Positions 56,896 to 64,000 of a stretch of 64,000 nt of DNA are shown here, in pieces. Numbering within the stretch: the first letter of the stretch is position 1; every line of letters begins with the position of its first letter. The notes under the pieces are model-generated. The model was not told where the DNA came from and did no database searches. It worked only from the letters and a program-made list of their open reading frames with translations. Both the position numbers and the translations under genes were made by a program. The stretch comes from Periconia sp. R9002 (taxonomy: Eukaryota > Ascomycota > Dothideomycetes > Pleosporales > Periconiaceae): assembly GCA_023627715.1 (NCBI GenBank), contig JAMAHW010000080.1:1-64000 (forward strand). The letters are read 5' to 3'.

Positions 56896-59131
56896 TGTTC
56901 AATCCAAAATGCAGGTTAGCAGACACTCAGATTCTGAAAATCACTGGTGTGTTGTGATGTGTTACCATAGGGGTGAATCTACGCTTCTTATGTAGATATT
57001 CCTAACACCTAGTTCTATCTGCCATTCCCTGTAATCAAACACCACGATCTACCTACTCCGAGTGCCACACCTACCCACATGTGAACTGATGATTATTGAC
57101 TTAAGAGGAAAGATCGCGATCCGCGCGGACCGACCACCAGCCATTAGAAGACCCAGCTCATGATCCATTCTAACCTCCATTGCGTTTCATCGGTCCGAGA
57201 AGTGTGCAATGAAATTGGAAAATACCCGCGGAAGGATGAAAAAGACGAAACGCATAAAATGAATGGACGCGGCCCTAAACCCCAGAATAAGCAGCTGTCA
57301 AAGTCACACGCCCCCATTGTCAACTTTAGAACCGGGGAACAGGGCTTAAGCGAGTCCATAACCGGGTTCTCGTTTCTAGGATGTGACCACCCCACAAAGA
57401 TCATGACGATCTTAAATGCCGGTGACCCCAAGGCTGTGGGGAAATATGCCGTCTTTCACTTGATGATGTGGCATTAGAAACATAATAGCCCCAAATACTG
57501 CAGTAGCGGGTCGGGGTTGCATATGCATACTTGTATGCTTACCCCAGACCGTTGACGCAAGCCTATGAGCATATTTTATAACCATCAGCACCGATCTGGG
57601 GTAGACATCATGCGCGTATTACGTGAGTTAGCAAATTCGAGAGAATGAAATGTTTTTTTTTTCGCATGTGAAATTGATGCCCAACTCTGATCAAACAGTT
57701 GCAAGCAACCCAACTACTGAAGTCAGTGTAGTTGAAACTACATAGCAGTAAGCACCTTAATTCCTGAAGTCGAAAACTTCAAATGACTGGAGATCCGGGT
57801 GTGGCATGCGTACTTGTAGGCTATACGGTCAAGGGCTAGAAATTTTGAGTCGTTCCGCCTGAAGAAATCGATTTAGTATTCATGATTTCTTGAATGAAGG
57901 ATTCTCCTGTTTCCACAGTACCCTAACTCCTCAAGTGAAACCAATCACATACCCGTAGTCTTCTAGCCTCGGCTATATTGTCGAACGACGAGAATTGCGT
58001 CGGCGTGATCCTGATTTGCTACTATTTCGAACTGTCAATCAGAGTCGGAAGCAAGGAAACTCCAAGGTATCGCAAGTGGGATCTCTAGTTAGATGCTCAA
58101 AGAGATCATGACACCTAGGAAATCAAATCTGAAATTAAACGAGTTTACCGATTGGACGTATGTCAACGTCTGACCATAAAATGTAGCCTTGACCGATGTA
58201 AGATATGCAATGCAATCAAGTTCTCCGCTTGGTCAAGACTTTTTCCTGCCCAACCTCTCTGGTGATGCGCAATTCCTCTGTACACAGCGGATACGGTTGC
58301 ACTGCATCATGTTACCTGGACACAGGATTATCCGGTGACGAGATGCATGTTGTGGTGGATTGAGAGACTGGCAGTGTACTGCAATATCAGCTTTATCCTA
58401 ATTAGCTTCGTACCCGCTCTATCAGACTTGATCCTGAACATTCCACCCCCAGATTTGATTCCATGGCTTATTTTGTTGTCCTCTTATTCTCATCTGTTGT
58501 GACACAGACGCATATTGAATAGGCAAGAGGCGAAAATTTACACACTATGTAATGCATTCCCACAGTACGTTTAGACAGACACCACATACCTTTTGAAATT
58601 ATTGCTATAATCACTCGTGTGATAAGGGAGGTGGCGACACGGCCTACTCCAAATATAAAATCCCCTGCGAAAATTTGCGGCTTTGACTGGCACGTAACAA
58701 CCGTCTTTGGCCAGTCTTTTTCGAGATAGTATCAATCAGGGGTAGACTAGATCAAACAGAGGTAGACCCATTTCCATGTGAACCATCCACCATTTTGACA
58801 ATACTTTTTGAGGCAATTAAAATACATATCGATTGCAGAATGAAGGTAATTATTGTGAAAATAGGTAAAGGATTGATAGCAAATCAGAGAATCCTGGACT
58901 TTTGGAGTTGATACCTAGCGTCGCGCTAACCAAGAAAAGCCTGAAACAGATCCTTTATTCCCGACGTTCTTGGCTCAGCCTCCTATCCATCGAATGCCGA
59001 TTTTCTAGTACCTAATCTATTCAACCATCATTGTTTTGGTACCGCGAATGATTTTGACCAATCATTTGCGAAGATAAACACACTTTTATCAACCGATCAT
59101 TGTTAGGTCTAAAAATGCACATGGACTAAAA
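56896..59131. other. 2.2 kb divergent intergenic region (amylase / LCCL protein)
   Basis: Promoters of both flanking genes must lie here. A 105-codon frame at 57160-57477 has no recognisable features. I found no clear CGG-N8-(C/A)GG amylase-regulator site in the first 250 bp upstream of the amylase start. Confidence 0.5.
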
Positions 59132-60958
59132 ATGCCGAACGACGAACAATATGCTGATTCGGGTGGTAGAAGAGGGTTCCCAGTTGAAGCCGAAGACGAG
59201 GAAGCTCGGCTGCTAGCCGGTGAAGAGATGGAATTCCAAGATAGCCCATTACCGAGCAGTATACAAAGGACTAGGGGAGTAGGCATACTAGGGAAACTCA
59301 AAGGACCACATCAACCCAGGATCCAAATCATTCGGCCTTTTTTTCCACACCTTCAGGAGGCGGCGCCCCGAATCTGGACAAGCAAAATATCAAGTAAGAA
59401 ACACCAGGCCATGGCTCTGGCGTTCGCTCTACTGTTTTGGTTCTGTACCTTCTTCGGTCTCCTCAGCGCAGAACTACCTATCAAAGACGAAAATCAGAAA
59501 TATGTAGTTGGATTGGATTGCACGGACACCTTCTTCCGGAGGAAGAACGAGTGTGGCCTGGACGGGATTGACTGTCGCCCTTTTCAGAATGTATCATTTG
59601 CTTTCAGGTGTCCCGCCAACTGCGCCAGGGTGAAAGTGCTGAACCCACGAGCTGTTGGACCTGTCGAGGCAATATATCGACCATTGGTGATTGGCAATGA
59701 AACCTACCGTGGTGACAGCTTCATATGTGGGTGTGCCATTCATGCCGGTGTCATAACCAATGGTCAAGGCGGTTGCGGGCGAGTGACTCTTGTTGGAAAG
59801 CATCAAGATTACTCGAGCGCTAAAAGAAATGGTATCGAATCAATTGCCTTTGATTCGTACTTTCCACTCTCATTTGCGTTGACCGAAGACCCAAAACTTC
59901 ATTGCTCCTCAGACCCTCGGAGGGGTTTGACCATTTTGACCTTGATTGTCACGGCCGCTATATCGCTATGCGCCACGACTCCGCGGATATTCTTTGTCGT
60001 CTTCATTCTCATCTTTGCTCTTGTGAGCTTCGGCACCGATCCACCGTCAGCATCATATCGAAACTTCTCTGTACTTCCGGACCATATATCGATGTTCGCA
60101 AAACGCCTGCTACCAGCAATCTTCTGTGCAGTAGTTCTTTATCACACTGTCGTTAAACGCACGTTGTCTGGCATTACAGCGCAGATTGAGAAAACGATAC
60201 TTTGGCTAGGAGGCTTTTATATCGGTGCCTTGGCCAACTACACTTTCGATTGGATACCAATACAACGCCTAACAGCGCATGACCTCTCGCAGCAGCCAGG
60301 GGCCGTTTCCGCTTTAGTAGCAATTCTTTTCCTGCTTTTGGCGATTATAATTGGGCAAATGCGATCTTTATGGTGGGAAGGAAGGCTACCCCGTTACTTG
60401 ATGCTCTACGGCCTCTTTTTGCTCGGTATCCTACTATTATTGCTCATTCCTGGAGTATCACTGCGCCTTCATCACTACATTATAGCGCTTCTCCTATTAC
60501 CAGGTACAAGTCTACAGACGCGTCCTTCTTTACTATATCAAGGCATTTTACTAGGTTTGTTCATAAATGGAATTGCCCGCTGGGATTTCGACTCTGTCCT
60601 GCAAACCGCCGATGCGCTTCGTGGAGATGCGAAACTCGATTCTGTCGTACCGAAAGTACCCATACCACAGATTAAGCAAGCTGCACATGAGATTGTCGCT
60701 GCCTTTTCTTTCTCCAATCTACCAGCGGGTATCGATGGCTTAAGTATGCTTGTTAATGACGTTGAACGAAGCCGAAAATTCCGAAATTATGACAAGCATG
60801 GCATCGAAACCTTTGAATTCTCGAGACCGGGAAGTGCAAATTACGATGAGTATGTAAGATTTGCATTTATGAGGGAGGGCCGAACACTCGATTACTCTGA
60901 CGCTGGAATATTATATGGCAATGGAACTTGGGCTATGGCTGCGAAACAGGAAATATGA
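59132..60958 (+). CDS. LCCL-domain multi-pass membrane protein
   Basis: A single exon encodes 608 residues. An acidic cytosolic N-terminus (ending in RIQIIRPFFPHLQEAAPRIW) is followed by one membrane helix (MALAFALLFWFCTFFGLL). An LCCL domain comes next (about residues 140-255): FAFRCPANCARVKVLNPRAV, the YRGDSFICGCAIHAGVI core and GGCGRVTLVGKHQDYSSAKR with NGIESIAFDSYFPLSF. About eight further hydrophobic helices follow, then a short soluble tail. This architecture is known in fungi and annotated only as LCCL-domain protein; the LCCL fold is thought to bind ligands outside or in the lumen. The ATG at 59132 is the first in this frame. Confidence 0.9.
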   Translation: MPNDEQYADSGGRRGFPVEAEDEEARLLAGEEMEFQDSPLPSSIQRTRGVGILGKLKGPHQPRIQIIRPFFPHLQEAAPRIWTSKISSKKHQAMALAFALLFWFCTFFGLLSAELPIKDENQKYVVGLDCTDTFFRRKNECGLDGIDCRPFQNVSFAFRCPANCARVKVLNPRAVGPVEAIYRPLVIGNETYRGDSFICGCAIHAGVITNGQGGCGRVTLVGKHQDYSSAKRNGIESIAFDSYFPLSFALTEDPKLHCSSDPRRGLTILTLIVTAAISLCATTPRIFFVVFILIFALVSFGTDPPSASYRNFSVLPDHISMFAKRLLPAIFCAVVLYHTVVKRTLSGITAQIEKTILWLGGFYIGALANYTFDWIPIQRLTAHDLSQQPGAVSALVAILFLLLAIIIGQMRSLWWEGRLPRYLMLYGLFLLGILLLLLIPGVSLRLHHYIIALLLLPGTSLQTRPSLLYQGILLGLFINGIARWDFDSVLQTADALRGDAKLDSVVPKVPIPQIKQAAHEIVAAFSFSNLPAGIDGLSMLVNDVERSRKFRNYDKHGIETFEFSRPGSANYDEYVRFAFMREGRTLDYSDAGILYGNGTWAMAAKQEI

Positions 60959-62118
60959 ACGGAACGGCACGTTTCTCTGCTTGAGGGTATTTGTATCCAT
61001 GTGATTAGAATGATGTTACTGCCACGCGGGTAGAATATATCCCGCGCTTACAAAATGGCGTAGGAGGTCCTCTTTTCATTAAGGAATCGCAATTTTTATA
61101 CGGCCGTATCTTCATTCAAGAGATCCTTGCCGTGGTATTACTTCAGAGAAAAAAGTTATTCAGAAACATTCTCTGAGCATTCCACTTACTTATAATACTA
61201 CTCATTTCTGAATGAAAAAAGTGTTTCGAGATATTATATCCAAGGAGAGGTAAGTTTTGTGAGTGCCGGTTATTCGGTACATGGGATGACTACCTATCCA
61301 TATTGATAGTTCCGTACCGCCGGAACGGACTGGAAGTGTCCAGCTCCGGGATGACGTACACCACTTTTTTATTGGTAGCTGCTGAACGCCATTTTTGTAT
61401 CGTCTCCACTATAGATTTCGAAACTAAAGTAGGCTTATGAAAAGGCTCCTGCAGACACAAAAGTCCGGACGAAATTAGGACGATCAGGACAATGCATCAC
61501 TGCTGTGTAGCAGATCACGGATGCGGCTGGCCGTATGCATGCACCCGCACCTGCAGGAGTCTCTCTATGATCCGCATGTATGGTGCAAACTTCAACGTGG
61601 AGGAATCGAAGAGCAAAAAAATTGGTAAATAATTCTGTGTGATCACTGCTCGAATTATTTACCCCAACTGTGAGTAAGTACAGACCATCAAGGTACATAC
61701 GAGATTATTTTAATTATTACGTCAGCTCCGCGCTCGTAGGTACTCAAAGGACCTTGTCTACGTAATGCCGCCACGGCCGCTTAGGGGGTTTCTTACAGCC
61801 AAGATATGCCTTTTCTAGATAATTCCCGTGCTCAATCACAGTTGGGACGAACTCAGCCAGTAAAAGTGGATCTAGGGCTGATAGATCAACTTGGTTTGCG
61901 GGTGCCGCTACCATCCGTTCCGAAAGTCATCGTCCATTGGACCAGTCATCATTCTGATACCCCGTGTTCAGTGAAAAGATCTAGTCCGACCCTCCGCCTA
62001 CCAAATTCACTAACGGTCTGCGATGACAGCATGCCCATCCTGCAATAAAGCGACCACAGAATCGCAATTGCGTTGAACTGCTGTTTCCACCCAGCCCGTA
62101 GCTGCACTGTTACACATC
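60959..62118. promoter_or_regulatory. intergenic region upstream of the ABC transporter
   Basis: About 1.16 kb between two plus-strand genes. An 80-codon frame at 61806-62048 lacks recognisable features. No defined regulatory site was identified. Confidence 0.5.
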
Positions 62119-64000
62119 ATGTCTCATTCAAATCACAGCGGTGATGGTATTATCCGGACAGCTTCAGGGCGTGAAACATATGCACCTGATGGCCACTATA
62201 GCGATTCGAAGAACACCAATGAAGGTTCAATGGAAGCCGAAGCAACGCTTCGTTCATCTAGCGACTCTTCGCAATCAAGATTCGGCCCCCTGAAAACACC
62301 AAATGCAATGCACGACTCCGAAACCGAGCTCACGCCGAAGCTCACACGGCGGCAAACAGTTGAGCTACCCGATGAAGACCGAACACAGCTGGGTCAACTA
62401 TACACTACACTATCACGACGATCCACCATTGTGTCTCCCGATGACCCTTCTGTCGATCCTTCTAGCGATCAATTCGATCTACCAAAGTTCTTGAAGCTGC
62501 TTCGCAGACAGTTGGAGGAGGAGGGTGTCACCATGAGACAGGTCGGCCTCCTCTACAAGGATCTGAATATTTACGGTTCAGGAGCAGCACTGCAGATCCA
62601 GAAAACAGTAGGGGATATGTTGCTGGCGCCTTTTCGTATCGGGGGAATGTTCAGTTTCGGCAAGACAGCTCATAAACATATCCTACGAAATTTCGATGGT
62701 ATCATCAATAGCGGAGAAATGATCATTGTACTTGGTAGGCCGGGTTCTGGGTGTAGTACGCTACTCAAAGCCATGTGCGTTATACCTTGAGTACAATTAT
62801 CGCGACCCCGCATGGATTAGCATTTTGAGAGATTGATAATGTACTGCAACCTCCCCGGATAGATTTTGCTAACTTTTCACTCACGATATAGGTGTGGTCA
62901 ACTGAACTCCCTTACCATGGGACAAGAATCAGTTCTTCACTACAACGGTATTCCACAGAAACAAATGATGAAGGAATTTCGTGGAGAGACTGTATACAAT
63001 CAGGAGGTGAGTTACTACCATGTTGATATTTCAGCACTACATTAACAAAAAAGCACAGGTTGACAAGCACTTCCCACATCTCACAGTCGGCCAAACTCTC
63101 GAATTTGCTGCTGCCTGCCGCACCCCGCAACATCGTGTTCGTGGCATGTCCCGGGAGGAATTTTCCAAGTTCGTTGCGCAAGTCGTTATGACTGTAGTTG
63201 GCCTTAGCCATACGTATAACACGAAAGTTGGAAATGATTTCATAAGGGGTGTTTCGGGCGGTGAGAGGAAACGAGTATCCATTGCCGAAATGATGGTTTC
63301 TGGAGCACCTTTTGCGGCATGGGACAACAGCACAAGAGGTCTTGATTCAGGTATGAGACTCGAGCGAGTTCATCTGTGGTATGCTGCTAACAAAACCACA
63401 GCTACTGCATTCAAGTTCGTGCAATCGTTGCGCACTGCCTCTAACTTCAGCGGAAGCTCCGCAGCTGTAGCTATCTATCAAGCAAGCCAAAGTATATACG
63501 ACACTTTTGACAAAGCCACGGTGCTATATGGTTAGTTCTTCCTGGGTTAAAAGAGAGCACCAAGAAACCACATAGAGTGATGTTCTGCGATTTTAATCAT
63601 CTATCGAATCACCCCAGGTAGAATCCAGCTGACTTTGTAATTTAGAGGGCCGACAGATCTACTTCGGTCCAGCCGAAGAAGCAAAACCGTTCTTTGAACG
63701 TCAAGGGTGGTACTGCCCACCCAGACAAACAACCGGGGACTTCCTCACTAGTTTGACCAACCCATCCGAACGACAAGCCAAGGAAGGAATGGAAAATAGA
63801 GTCCCGAGGACCGCGGATGACTTTGAGCGGTACTGGAGAGAGTCTGCTGAATACCAAAGTCTCCAACAGCAAATCAAAGAATATGAACAAGAGCACCCAA
63901 TGGATGGCCAAGGAGCAAGTCTTGCTCGACTTCGTGAGCAGAAGAATCATGCCCAAGCCAACCGCGTTCGACCAGCGTCACCGTTCCTCGTGAGCGTGCC
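62119..64000 (+). CDS. PDR-type (ABCG full-size) ABC transporter, N-terminal part, cut by window end
   Basis: Exons 62119-62774, 62892-63006, 63059-63350, 63402-63530 and 63646 to beyond 64000. A Ser/Thr-rich cytosolic leader precedes nucleotide-binding domain 1. Walker A is [14 protein letters not shown], the PDR form with Cys in place of the usual Lys. Then come [18 protein letters not shown], the ABC signature [13 protein letters not shown] and Walker [14 protein letters not shown], which also carries the PDR degenerate form (Asn after the Asp). After [20 protein letters not shown] the sequence continues towards the first membrane domain, which lies outside the window. Full-size PDR pumps export drugs, weak acids and lipids at the plasma membrane (family knowledge). 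The substrate cannot be inferred. Confidence 0.93.

Noticed and set aside
1..64000. CRISPR arrays, prophage, intact transposase or reverse transcriptase
   Set aside because: None of the expected repeat-spacer pattern or protein motifs was seen.

Overview
This 64 kb window is nuclear DNA from a filamentous ascomycete. Most genes have short introns (about 45-110 nt, GT...AG, with CTRAC-like branch sites). The gene content is also fungal: Zn2Cys6 and C2H2/fungal_trans regulators, a Pth11/rhodopsin-type membrane protein, a PDR-type ABC transporter, a CorA-like transporter and a TAKA-type alpha-amylase. The protein flavour suggests Dothideomycetes, but that is inference. I recognise no biosynthetic cluster, virus, CRISPR array or intact transposon.

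Left part (1-8.7 kb): a C-tract inverted-repeat element (2-267); a broken nucleoside-phosphorylase-type gene (about 1545-2667, minus); a six-exon CorA-like channel gene (3167-4737, plus); an Eps1-like membrane protein disulfide isomerase (5251-7444, minus); and, divergent from it, the complex I subunit NDUFA5/NUO-32 (7888-8722, plus).

8.7-22.2 kb is gene-poor. A C2H2 plus fungal_trans regulator (14122-17225) sits between a 5.4 kb and a 3.6 kb non-coding stretch. A rhodopsin-domain membrane protein follows (20794-22201).

23-39.8 kb: thimet-type oligopeptidase (23278-25562); a LacA/RpiB sugar-phosphate isomerase and an unknown small protein only 19 nt apart on the minus strand; a six-exon Ctf1B/FarA-type Zn2Cys6 regulator with a 17-nt micro-exon (27762-31094, minus); a Nudix hydrolase; an unknown disordered nuclear-type protein; an intracellular LysM protein; and leukotriene-A4-hydrolase-type aminopeptidase (37461-39818).

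40-56.9 kb: a 1243-residue probable mitochondrial membrane protein; a Cdc25-like rhodanese phosphatase; a six-cysteine secreted protein; class 2 dihydroorotate dehydrogenase; a CHIP-type TPR/U-box ubiquitin ligase; an assembly gap with poly-G; an RS-rich protein; a four-helix membrane protein; and a secreted alpha-amylase.

57-64 kb: an LCCL-domain membrane protein (59132-60958) and the N-terminal half of a PDR-type ABC transporter that runs off the window at 64000.

The genes are mostly housekeeping and unrelated. Links I can argue are shared divergent promoters (EPS1-like/NDUFA5; Nudix/unknown; mitochondrial protein/Cdc25-like), the possible dicistronic pair at 25991-26969, and possible self-regulation of the Ctf1B-type gene through a CCTCGG palindrome in its own intron. 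All exon borders were set by eye from splice consensus, reading frame and remembered family sequence.
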